Positions 6,906 to 16,391 of a stretch of 29,792 nucleotides of DNA are shown here, one piece after another (positions within the stretch are counted from its first letter, which is position 1; each line of letters begins with the position of its first letter). The position numbers and the translations under genes were made by a program. Source of the DNA: CAYMJM01 sp964391325 (lineage in GTDB: Bacteria > Patescibacteriota > Dojkabacteria > B142 > JAFGMG01); contig CAYMJM010000010.1 of NCBI GenBank assembly GCA_964391325.1, positions 1-29,792 of the forward strand, given 5' to 3'. The notes under the pieces are model-generated. The model made no database searches and was not told the DNA's origin. It saw nothing but the letters and a program-made list of their open reading frames with translations.

Positions 6906-8009
6906 TTGACTTACACTGACATTGACCTTCAGGAATGGAACGATTTTGTCTCGAATTCTCCCTGGAGTGATATTCTTCAATATTGGCAGTGGGGAGAAGT
7001 AAAAAAGCTTGAAGGTTGGGAATGTGGCTTTGCGACAAGCAATGATAAAAAGGTCCGGAGTATGTATCTAATAAAAAATATTCCCTTGCTTGGCAACTAT
7101 CTATATATTCCCCATGGTCCTGTCTTTCATAATGTTGAAGATCTTGCAGCTTCAATTACAAGCTGGAAACAGAATATAGTTAAAGTTGCTCAAGAGAGAA
7201 GGTGTTTCGCAGTAGAAATAGATCCCAAAATCGGAAGTTTGGCAGAAGATAGCAATTTAACAGATCTTCAAAAGAAGAATCTCGAGAACTTAAGCCACTT
7301 TTTTGACAAAAGTATCATTAATATTTTTGTGGATGCAGGTTTCAGAAATACCAAGAGAAACATGCAACCAGTTTATAAGCTCCTCTACTCTCTGAAACTG
7401 ACCTCAGATGAATTATTAGGTTTGATGTCCAAATCAACAAGATATAATATTCGGTACGCTGAAAAACATGGTGTTGAGGTCAAGGAATATTTTCCGGATG
7501 ATCAAGATATTGACAATAAGATCAGAGAATTCTATGAGCTATTGGAGGTAACTCAAAAGCGTACAGGAGGGTATCCTATTCGATCCTACAGTGTATTTCA
7601 AAAGCTTTTTGAAGTGTTTAAGGGGACAAGGGATATTTCTATGTTTGAAGTCAGTTTTCAGGGGGATATAATTGCATTTAATATTTCTCAGAGAACAAAG
7701 TGTTGGTCATCTTCTTTTTATGCTTCTTCCAATAGATTGCATCCCAAGATGAAAGCTCCTTATCTTTTGCGCTGGGCATCTATTAATCGTGCCAAAGAAT
7801 CTGGTTCAGGTATCTATGATTTCTGGGGAATTATTCCATATTCCAAGAAACATAAGGGTTATTCGGATCATAAGCTAAGTTTTGGGGGTGCACGTATTGA
7901 TCATGTTGGAATCATGCAGTTGCCGATAAACAAGCTTAAAACTAGGATGTTTAATAATATTCTACCTTTACGTGCAAAATTAGCTAAACTGAAAAGAAAT
8001 ATATTTTAG
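6906..8009 (+). CDS. FemAB-family aminoacyltransferase (peptidoglycan bridge)
   Basis: FemA/FemB/FemX proteins use aminoacyl-tRNA to add amino acids to the lipid II stem peptide; relatives modify other envelope amines. The 367 residues show the duplicated GNAT-like fold pattern: DIDLQEWNDFVSNSPWSDIL and WQWGEVKK at the start, YIPHGPVF near 63-70, STRYNIRYAEKHGVEV in the second half, then an RTGGYPIRS segment and YDFWGIIPYSKKHKGYSDHK. There is no signal peptide, so the enzyme is cytoplasmic. The start is TTG at 6906: no ATG lies between it and an in-frame stop, and a promoter is correctly placed. The coiled-coil insert of staphylococcal FemA is not obvious. It heads an apparent operon with the next two genes, suggesting envelope or surface-glycan work. 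The acceptor and amino acid are unknown. Confidence 0.85.
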   Translation: MTYTDIDLQEWNDFVSNSPWSDILQYWQWGEVKKLEGWECGFATSNDKKVRSMYLIKNIPLLGNYLYIPHGPVFHNVEDLAASITSWKQNIVKVAQERRCFAVEIDPKIGSLAEDSNLTDLQKKNLENLSHFFDKSIINIFVDAGFRNTKRNMQPVYKLLYSLKLTSDELLGLMSKSTRYNIRYAEKHGVEVKEYFPDDQDIDNKIREFYELLEVTQKRTGGYPIRSYSVFQKLFEVFKGTRDISMFEVSFQGDIIAFNISQRTKCWSSSFYASSNRLHPKMKAPYLLRWASINRAKESGSGIYDFWGIIPYSKKHKGYSDHKLSFGGARIDHVGIMQLPINKLKTRMFNNILPLRAKLAKLKRNIF

Positions 8010-8044
8010 TTTTTTTTATGGCAAGAATTATTAGGTAAAAATCA

Positions 8045-8410
8045 ATGAAGACTGTTATTTTCTCTGAGGTTGAATACGGTCACCGTATCTGCCCTACTCC
8101 GGAGGAAACAAATTCTAGGATATTTAATAGAAAATGGATTATAAGTCTAGGTAGTTTAAGGGAAAAAGTAGGAAGTATAATGTTTAAAAAGAAATTTTTC
8201 TTATCATATGCATCTCAAAATATAATTCTAAGAAATTGGGCTACGGATAATCTTCCTGGTAATATGATTTTAGTATCTGGGCATGTACATCTAGCAGAGT
8301 ATACCTCCAGCATGAAATATATTAACTTGGGCATTATAAGGCATGGATTTGCAAGTTATCTTCTAATTCAAGATAATAAAATCCAGTTAATTGAAACAAA
8401 TTATAAATAA
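8045..8410 (+). CDS. Shortened metallophosphoesterase-like protein, probably degenerate
   Basis: A 121-residue protein resembling the C-terminal part of calcineurin-like phosphoesterases: VSGHVHLAEYTSS carries the GHxH metal motif (79-82), followed by KYINLGIIRHG and a closing strand YLLIQDNKIQLIE. The N terminus MKTVIFSEVEYGHR looks like the first strand of the fold, but the metal-binding D-x-H reads E-V-E. The GDxxD and GNHD blocks are missing. It therefore seems internally shortened and is unlikely to be a normal phosphoesterase. It could be a remnant or a repurposed fold. It lies 35 bases after femX, and its stop overlaps the ATG of the next gene by one base (TAATG), which suggests it is still translated. 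The family call rests on the C-terminal half only. Confidence 0.5.
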   Translation: MKTVIFSEVEYGHRICPTPEETNSRIFNRKWIISLGSLREKVGSIMFKKKFFLSYASQNIILRNWATDNLPGNMILVSGHVHLAEYTSSMKYINLGIIRHGFASYLLIQDNKIQLIETNYK

Positions 8411-9678
8411 TGAGAAACTTTTTTATAGGAGCTAGTCCAAATATTCAAAGAGATGATATTTGGCTTATTATCAAGCAAATATTTCAACCTTGGAAATGGA
8501 AAAATGAGGAAGGTGTGTTTAACTTTGAGTCCCAGATTGAGAAATACCTCAATACAAGGTCAGAAAATGACCCTGACTACTTTCGTGCAGTTGCTTTTGA
8601 TTCAGCTAGATCAAGTTTAGCTTTATTGCTTAAAGAGTATGGAATTGGCCAGGGAGATGAGGTTGTTGTTCCAAGCTTTACGTGTGTTGTTGTAATTAAC
8701 TCGGTTCTAAAGGTAGGTGCAATTCCTGTCTATATTGATAGTGATCTGGCGACCTTTAATATTGATTTAAAAGAGTTAGAGAGGAAAATAAACTCAAAAA
8801 CAAAAGCAATAATAGTACAACACACATTTGGAGTTGCTGTTGATATCCCTGAGGTCAGAAAAATTGTAGGCAATAAGGTCAAAATAATAGAAGATGTTGC
8901 ACACATTTTGGGTGGAGAGGATGCTGAGGGCAGAAAATATGGGACTTTGGGCGATGCTTCGGTTCTAACTTTTGGGATTGAGAAAATGATGACTACCCTA
9001 AGGGGAGGGATGGTTCTTGTAAAAGATGAAACAGTATATACAAAATTAAAAGAAGCTCAGAAAGTTGCCCCCTCTTATTCACGAAAAAGAATACTTGTTT
9101 GGTTACTTAATCCTTTAATATGGGCTATAGCTGCTCCGCTTTATTTTATAGGGCTAGGTAAATATACGATGGGAAGAATGATTTCACAGGTCGGCCATAC
9201 GTTAGGGTTGATGGGAAATATGATGGAGCCATGTGAGTATAAAGGTAAATGGCCAGCATGGTTGCCATCAAAGCTTCCAGGGGTATTTGCCGTCGTTGGA
9301 AATAATCAGTTATCGAAGCTGGATCAGTATAATCAACATAGAAGAGAAGTTGCTCTAATTTATGACAATCTCCTGGGTCTACATTACCATAAGTACGAAG
9401 GATATACCCCGCTTCGCTATCCTGTCTTAGTTAGTGATCCTGAAACTGTTTTCAAAAAGCTGAGGCAGAGTCATGTAATAGCAGGTAACTGGTATCGCAC
9501 ATTTTTATTTACAAAAGAAGAATTTCTAAAGTATTTGCATTTCGAGCCGTCAGAGTATCCTATTACACAAAATATTACTAATCATGTCATAAATCTTCCA
9601 GTCTTCATCAAAGTGCATCCAGAGCAGGCTGAAAGGATAGCAGAAATTGTGAAGCCCTACTTAATACAAGATCTATAG
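8410..9678 (+). CDS. DegT/DnrJ/EryC1-family PLP aminotransferase
   Basis: This family transfers an amino group, usually to keto-sugars bound to a nucleotide, in pathways to amino-sugars of surface glycans. At 422 residues it is slightly longer than usual. Recognisable blocks are ARSSLALLLKEYGIGQGDEV, PSFTCVVVINSVLKVGAIPV, the PLP-contacting acid in IIEDVAHILGG (Asp162) and the Schiff-base lysine in LTFGIEKMMTTLRGGMV (Lys192). A hydrophobic insert of about 35 residues (roughly 218-255) follows and may mediate membrane contact or packing; typical members lack it. It is translationally coupled to the gene before it and converges on the giant surface-protein gene, overlapping its stop by six bases at CTATAG. 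The substrate cannot be read from sequence; a role in envelope glycan synthesis is inference. Confidence 0.85.
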   Translation: MRNFFIGASPNIQRDDIWLIIKQIFQPWKWKNEEGVFNFESQIEKYLNTRSENDPDYFRAVAFDSARSSLALLLKEYGIGQGDEVVVPSFTCVVVINSVLKVGAIPVYIDSDLATFNIDLKELERKINSKTKAIIVQHTFGVAVDIPEVRKIVGNKVKIIEDVAHILGGEDAEGRKYGTLGDASVLTFGIEKMMTTLRGGMVLVKDETVYTKLKEAQKVAPSYSRKRILVWLLNPLIWAIAAPLYFIGLGKYTMGRMISQVGHTLGLMGNMMEPCEYKGKWPAWLPSKLPGVFAVVGNNQLSKLDQYNQHRREVALIYDNLLGLHYHKYEGYTPLRYPVLVSDPETVFKKLRQSHVIAGNWYRTFLFTKEEFLKYLHFEPSEYPITQNITNHVINLPVFIKVHPEQAERIAEIVKPYLIQDL

Positions 9679-12600
9679 ACCAAAAGGTCCTGTCTGACGA
9701 GTTTTGCCACTTGGATCTAATGGAATATCGTAGTAAATAATCTTCCCTCTTTGTGTGTAAACTTTCAGTCTTTTCTGCCCAGTTGCTGTAGTAGACATAT
9801 CTGTCGGGTTTTCCTCTCTGGCCGGGAAGCTGTAACCTGGTTTGTCTATTGATAGTTCAAAGTTTCCTTTGGTATTATTAAACCCAAATCTTCCCTGGGC
9901 ATCAGAGATTTGTACATTCACCTGTCTTCCGCTCTCTCTTTCAAATAGTCTTACAAAAGCTCCCGGTATCCTTTTATGGTTCAGGGAGTTATAAATGTAA
10001 CCCCAGTTTCTTGGTTGTGAGGATATTTTTAATAAGAGAATCTGTAGTGTGTATAGTAAAACAATAGTAAATCTAAGTGAGTTAGGATTTATGACAAAGA
10101 GTGTTAGTGAAAATATGAATCCAATATAGAAGAACATGGTTAAAACGTTCTTCCAGTTAAGTTTAATCTTTCTTAAATAACTTATGTGCTTTGCTCCTTT
10201 TTCATTTAAAGCAATATCAACAGTTAGTGAAGATTCTTCCTGTATATCTATCCTCATAGAGGCTATTTGATAATCGCTATGATGAGTTTCTAAAATATAG
10301 CTGCCTTTCCCGATTACGAAACCATACTTGCCATTCATGTTAGAAAGTGTCTGTTGAACTAGTTTCTCTGATTTATCGTAGACTTTAATGGAGGCAAAGG
10401 CTATTGGCTGCATGGTTTGTCTATCGTAGACAAGTCCCCAGTCTTTCCTCTTGTGCTCTCCTCTAAGCCAGCCTAACAAATAAGGAACTAGTGAGGGGTA
10501 GAAAAGAAGAGAGATCAAGCTAGTCCCGACTGAAAAGGCTAATAAGACAAATGATTGAAGATCAGACTTGAGGCTTTCTGCTACTTTTCCGACTTCCTTC
10601 CCGATTTCTTTAATAACTTCCCCTGGAGTTGGTGTCTCATCCGGCTCCTCTTCATTATTACTTTCGTCTGTCTCTGGTAGTTCAGGTAAAAGGTCCTCTC
10701 CCTCTCCAGGAATATCAGGAACATCCTCTTTTGGTCCTTGCTCGTCTGTCTTAGTATCTTCAGTGACGTCCTCTGTATCTTCTTCTTCAGGAGGTGCGGT
10801 TGGCTCGGTTTCATCTCCGTTGGTTAGAAGCTCAAAAGTAAAGGTATCACTTACTCCCAGCACAATCCCTTCTATGCTCTTCGCTACTATTTGCAGACTA
10901 TAGTTGTCATCTGTAAGATCAGCAGTCATCTGATAGCTTGTAAGAGGTGCCACAATAATAGCGATTACTTTATTATTAAGCAGCACTTCATAATAATCTG
11001 TTCTTCTTTCTGAAGATTTACTCCAACTAATTAAAGGTCTTTTATTAGTACTAAAATCAAATCCTGGCTGCGGACTGGTAATATTTAATATTTGTGGTGA
11101 AAACATGATAAAGCGCGCTTGTGCACTGACTCCAACTATCTCACTAGTGTCATTTAAGGCAATGATTTCCCAGGTGTGATAGCCACTGTTTAACTCTTTA
11201 GCTAATTCATATTGGTTACTCTCAGGACCAAGCTCTTCAAACAAAATATTATCTATATACAGATGGTAGCCTGCTAAACTGGGTATTGTGGGATGATTCC
11301 ATCTGAACAGAAAAGTGTCACTGCCTATGACCTCATCATCCACTGGTGTCATTAGATTGATGCCTGTAGGCGAAACAGGAGGCAAAACAACAATAAAATC
11401 AGATGAGCTTTCAAAACTTAGAGCATTATTTTGTCTGTATGCTTCCACTTTCCAGGTATGATTCCCTTCTGTAAGCGGTTGAGTCAACTGATAATGCGTT
11501 GTTGGATGATTAGCAGTCACAAGATATTCGTCGTCGATATAGATTCTATAACTCTTGATAAAAGGATCCAGAGAAATTTCCCAATCTAGCAATGGCTTGT
11601 CTGTGGGGATCACCCTATTATTGATAGGGTAAGTAAGCGCAAATGGATATAGATCTTCTGGAACAACTACTGTGAAATTTGTTTCTACCTCAGCGCTAAC
11701 AGTGTCATTGGTTCGGATCACCTTTATCATCCAAGTGTGGTCTCCGATGCTTAAAGCATTTCGCAGGCTGTATGATTGTGTTGTTTTACTAAGATTTTCT
11801 ATTTTAACCGTATCTAAATAGAGTTCATATCTTTTTATATAAGGATCTGCTGATTGAGTCCAAGTCAGCGTAGGTTTTGGCGTATTGATCTGCACTCCTC
11901 CTGAAGGTGAGATCAACTCTATGGGATAAACAGTGCTTGGTAATAACACAAAGAAACTTCTTTGAGGGCCCTCTCCACTGTTTTCCCCGTTAATTTTGTA
12001 TCCAATGACCTTCCATGAATGAGAGCCCTCGCCTAAACTGTCTGCCAAGGTATATTCAGTGACGTCAGCAGCCACTGTTGCTATCGGAATAGAGTCAATA
12101 TAGATTTCATATTCATTGATAGCAGGGTCTGGTGAAGCAGACCAACTGAGTGTGGGGGTAGCTGTGTTGAGAGTTTGATTGTTGGTCGGAGAGATTAAAC
12201 TGATTGGATAAGTGTCGGGGGGTATTTGCAGGATAAATCTTTCCAGAGCGCTTTCTCCACTGTATTCGTCACTAATCTCTCTGGCAATGATTTTCCATGA
12301 ATGCGTGCCATCATTTAAGGCATTCATAAGAGTATATTCAGTAGTAGGATGCGGTACCGTATCAATAAGGGAATTATTGACATATACCTCATACTCTTTA
12401 ATATCAGGATCTTGCGAAGCTTCCCAGTTGAGGGAGGGTCTTGCATTATCAATAGTAGTATAATCAATCGGGCTTAGAAGAGTTATTGGGTACAGTATCT
12501 TAATATTAAACTCTGTTGCTGCACTTTCTCCTGTAATAACGCCATCAGATCTTTTAGCTACTACTTTCCAGGTATGATTTCCTTCTTCTAGCTCGTCTAT

Positions 12601-15600
12601 AACTTGAAATTGAGATATACCTGAGCCTACTGTACCTATTAAATTTTCGTCCAAATATATTTCATAACTATTGATATGAATATCTGAAGGTCTTGTCCAT
12701 CTGATAAGAGGGGTACTATCGTTAATTCCTAATTTTGGCGCAACAGTATTGATTGTCGTATTTAGCATATCTACAGAGAAATTTTCTGTTATACTCTCTC
12801 CACTTGACTGGTTATTGGTTTTTCTTGCAACAATTCTCCATGTGTGATTTTCTTCAGCAAGGTTAAACGAGACCTGATACTGTGTGGTTGGATGCTGTAC
12901 TGTCTCTCTCAATGAATTATCAAGATAGACCCTATAAGATCCAATATCAGGATCTGCTGAAGGCTGCCACTCCAATAACGGCCTGTTGTTGTTTTCAAGT
13001 CGCACTCCTCCTACTGGACTGATGAGCGTAATTGGATCGGGCAAGTCAATAGTAAAACTGTATACTGGGCTTTCTCCGCTGAGGGAGTTATCAGTCTGTT
13101 TTCCAAGTACCTGCCATGTATGAGCACCTTCTGCCAATGGTGTTTCTATTGCGTAGATTGTTGTTGGATGGTTTAGTATTTTTATTAGAACCTCATCTAT
13201 ATATAGTTCATAAGTGCTTATCCAAGGATCAACAGAATTGGACCAGTCAAATGTAATAATACTAGTTGTTGAAATATAGTTTGGAATTGGGCTGTTCAAG
13301 TTGATGTTATTCAGATAGTCAATTGTAAATGTCTCTACTACACTTTCTCCACTGTAACTGTTGTCTGCCCTTCGTCCAACAATGCGCCAGGTATGTATGC
13401 TCTCTGATAATGCATTTATTATCTGGTATTCTGTGATAGGAGCAAATACTGTGGCTACCATAACCTCATCTATATATACTTCATAAGTATGGATAAGGGG
13501 ATCTTGCGAAGCTTCCCAGTCTAACAGTGGAGTTGTGCCTGTCATTTCAATATTTCCAGTTGGAGAAGAGAGTGTAATTTCATATACAAACTGATGGTTA
13601 TAATAGGTTCCATTTTGTCCATCTATTGCATTTCCAGGACCAAATCCACCTCTTGCTTCCACTGTCCCAGTAAAATTATTTTGTAGGTAGTATAAAGCGA
13701 TTCTACCACCGCCGCCTCCTCCTCCATCATCATTTTGATCTGCACCGTTGCCGCCATTCGCCTGAATGAGACCAATGCCGGTGATTTCTCCTGCGTCTAT
13801 GTATATACTGCCTCCAGCACCACCCCCTGGACCATAGGAAGAAGTAGTAGATAATCCATTGCCGCCATTTGCTCTAATAGAGCCAACAATATCAAGCTTA
13901 TTGGAAATATTCAATCTTACATAACCACCTCCACTTCCTCCGGGGGAGCCTGTGCTGCTATCATTCCCTCCCCCGCTGCCTATATATTGTGGGTCAGTGT
14001 AGTTGCCATATGATTGACCACCTGCAGTTCCTCCGGAGGATGCGCCTCCGTTGCCACCATGTCCACCACCACCACCTCCCAGGCTTCCACTGCTACCAGC
14101 TCCCTGTCCAAATGTAGCAGCGTATCCTTTTGCAGAGACATCCAGGGAAGCATTTTCGCTTATAGTGATATTGTGTGCGTTTAATATAAGGTAATTTGTT
14201 TGCTGATTAGTATTAGGCAGATGAGTAAGGGTAGCGGTGTTGTTGATAGTAACGTCCTCAACAGTTAGGTTACCGTTTAAGGTAGTGGTTCCAGAATTAA
14301 CTGTAAAACCCTTAAAGGAAGAGTTGTTAGTTTCAATAGTAAAATCATTATTTAGTATAGCATTATTCGCAGTAATTTCTCCTCTTAGAAACATATCTCC
14401 TGCATGTACAGTTAAATCTTGTAATGTGAAAGTCCCCTCTAGAGTAGTGGTTCCAGAATTAACTGTAAGATTATTGAAAGAGAGATTATTGTTACTATCT
14501 TCAATGATAACGTTACCAGTAGTAGTAAGGTCGAGAGGAACAAGACCAGAGAGAGAGCCAGCAGACCTATGCTTCAGATAGAAGTCACCAGTAGGATTAA
14601 AAGAGTCAGTAACAGTAATATCAACACCATCAGTTATCTCAAGACCTCCCTTTTGCGTTAATACTATTTCATTGAAAGAATACTCTCCATTAAAAAGAGT
14701 TGTTAGATTACTATCATAGTGATCAATAGCAGGGTTAGAAATGATGAGTTTGTCATAGTCAGAGGAGTTATCTTTAATATATATAGTACCAGCACTACCA
14801 TTTTGAGCATATTGAGTATCAGTAGAGCTAGAGCCAAGCCCGCCACTGGTGTCATAAGAGCCATTGAAGGAGGAAGAGTTGTAGTAGATAGCAATTCTAC
14901 CACCACCGCCACCTGCTCCAGCATAGTTAGTCCCACTAAGTCTTCCCCCATTTCCTCCTTTAGCAACAATAGAGCCAGAGCCTGATAGAGAGTTGGTAGT
15001 AATATGGATACTACCACCAGCTCCACCGCCGCCACTGGCATAAGTTCCTTTACTTGTCTGGGCAGCAGAACCATCAGAGGATAGGATTCCGTTAATAGAA
15101 GTAGTACCGGATACAGATAAAGAAATTGCACCACCTCCAATACCACCAATATATCCACCGTCACCGTCGCTGCCACCACTACCTAGCTCTTGAGGGTTGT
15201 ATAGATCACCGGAGATACTTCCACCTGAGCCAGTAGATTTTGATCCTCCTTTTCCCCCATGGCCACCGCCACTACCTGGGTATAAGCCAGGAGTAGGACC
15301 AGTTTCTCCTGTGTATCCTTTACCATTGAGATCTACTTTAGCAGTAGAGGCAAGGTAGAAGTCCTGGTTAACAGTAAGGTTGATATAATTAACTTTCTGA
15401 TTAGTATTAGGCAGATGAGTAAGGGTAGCGGTGTTGTTAATGGATATATTCTCAAAGGTTAGGTTGCCTTTTAAGGAAGTGATACCAGAGTCAATGATAA
15501 GATTATTGAAAGAGAGATTATTGTTACTATCTTCAATGATAACGTTACCAGTNNNNNNNNNNNNNNNNNNNNNNNNNNNNNNNNNNNNNNNNNNNNNNNN

Positions 15601-16328
15601 NNNNNNNNNNNNNNNNNNNNNNNNNNNNNNNNNNNNNNNNNNNNNNNNNNNNCAGAGCCTGATAGAGAGTTGGTAGTAATATGGATACTACCACCAGCTC
15701 CACCGCCAGATCCAGCAGAAGAACTGTATCGATTTGCTCCTTTATCACCATTAGAGAAAATACTTCCATTTATAATGGTGGAGTCTGCCACAGATAAAGA
15801 GATTCTTCCTCCACCTCTTCCCCCACTCGAGGAACCTTTAGATCCGCCGCTACCTAGCTCTTGAGGGTTATATAGATCACCGGAGATCCTACCGCCACAT
15901 GTTGTTGTATCTGAATATGAACCACCATTGCCACCATGTCCTCCGGCACATCTAGAAATGCTACTTTGGCCAGGAGTAGGACCATTGTTTTCAGCATATC
16001 CTTTCCCTGTTGCGTCAATTATTCCGTCAATCTGTGCATTGTTTGCTTCGACAATCAGTTTTCCTCCGAAATCTATTCCATCAAAAGCATCAACTGTAAG
16101 TGTAACGCCTGTATTCACTACAAAATTATTTATATTTGTATGCTCTCCTGAAATAGTAGTGTCTGAAGAGATAATCCAGTCCTCTCCCCCATGGTCTGTA
16201 GCGGCACTAACAGAGTTGATAACGGTTGCATATAACTCAAGCGACAAAAGGATAGAAAATACGACAGCTAATACAGCCTTAAAGCCAGTCTTTTTATTAA
16301 TATGTGGTGGCCTTGCAGGGTTAATCAT
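9673..16328 (-). CDS. Giant modular surface protein (signal peptide, Gly-rich modules, ten Fn3-like repeats, membrane anchor), interrupted by an assembly gap
   Basis: The frame is open from the ATG at 16328 to the 100-N gap, and from the gap to TAG at 9673. With a gap of 455 bp the frames join, giving about 2336 residues. In that numbering a signal peptide ends near residue 42 (VSA-A). Glycine-rich beta-type modules lie at about 110-380, 450-605 and 850-1030, with motifs such as GGGAGGSIYI and GGGGRIALYY. Ten repeats of about 92 residues (about 1034-1950) share P.L.W..S.DP.I..Y..Y.D and HTW, like fibronectin III or Ig folds. An acidic, proline-rich stalk follows, then a hydrophobic segment, a carboxypeptidase-regulatory-like domain (WGLVYDRQTMQPIAFASIKV), two more membrane segments and a second such domain (WGYIYNSLNHKRIPGAFVRL). 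A TTG three codons upstream is an alternative start. Likely role: adhesion or surface layer; not demonstrated. Confidence 0.85.
14203..14244. repeat. 42-bp direct repeat, copy 1, in the surface-protein gene
   Basis: Identical to 15397-15438. It encodes a TATLTHLPNTNQ segment that introduces a glycine-rich module. Its offset of 1194 bp differs from the 1032-bp offset of the larger repeat, so modules have been shuffled independently. Confidence 0.85.
14466..15030. repeat. 565-bp long repeat in the surface-protein gene, resolved copy
   Basis: The first 55 bases (14466-14520) are identical to the 55 bases left of the gap (15498-15552). The last 55 (14976-15030) are identical to the 55 bases right of it (15653-15707). 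Matches stop exactly at 14465 and 15031. The interior is predicted to be the sequence missing from the gap. Confidence 0.85.
15397..15438. repeat. 42-bp direct repeat, copy 2
   Basis: Exact copy of 14203-14244, in the same reading frame of the surface-protein gene. Confidence 0.85.
15498..15707. repeat. Second copy of the 565-bp repeat, collapsed to its two ends
   Basis: Only the outer 55 bases on each side are present; the centre is replaced by the N run. The offset to the resolved copy is 1032 bp (344 codons) once 455 bp are restored. Confidence 0.75.
15553..15652. other. Assembly gap (100 N)
   Basis: Exactly 100 N, a conventional placeholder for a gap of unknown size. The flanks show that it hides a repeat, most simply 455 bp. 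Confidence 0.98.
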
Positions 16329-16344
16329 GACTCTCAACCAAAGC

Positions 16345-16373
16345 AGTTTAAACTAAGGGGAAGGGAGGGTCAA
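16345..16373 (-). promoter_or_regulatory. Probable promoter of the giant surface-protein gene
   Basis: On the minus strand TTGACC (16368-16373) and TAAACT (16345-16350) are 17 bases apart; the -10 ends 16 nt before the ATG. A 10-bp palindrome AGTTTAAACT (16345-16354) covers the -10. GAGAG just before the ATG is a possible ribosome site. Confidence 0.4.
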
Positions 16374-16391
16374 TGGGAGTGAGGATATTTT

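Noticed and set aside
8018..8038. Short frame ATGGCAAGAATTATTAGG as the lost start of the phosphoesterase-like gene
   Set aside because: It stops after six codons and is too short to show a frameshift; the coding frame begins cleanly at 8045.
6906..9678. Exosortase/PEP-CTERM type export cluster, suggested by the FemAB gene
   Set aside because: No exosortase, PEP-CTERM motif or polysaccharide-export genes are present in the window.
14703..15179. 158-residue minus-strand frame rich in Leu, Val and Ala
   Set aside because: It is a shifted reading of the glycine-rich modules. The correct frame, one base away, is open through to the large surface protein and gives GGGAGGSIHI-type sequence.
13600..15950. 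CRISPR-like or satellite array in the surface-protein gene
   Set aside because: The repeats are in-frame glycine codons and large duplicated modules, without regular short repeats and spacers, and no cas genes are near.
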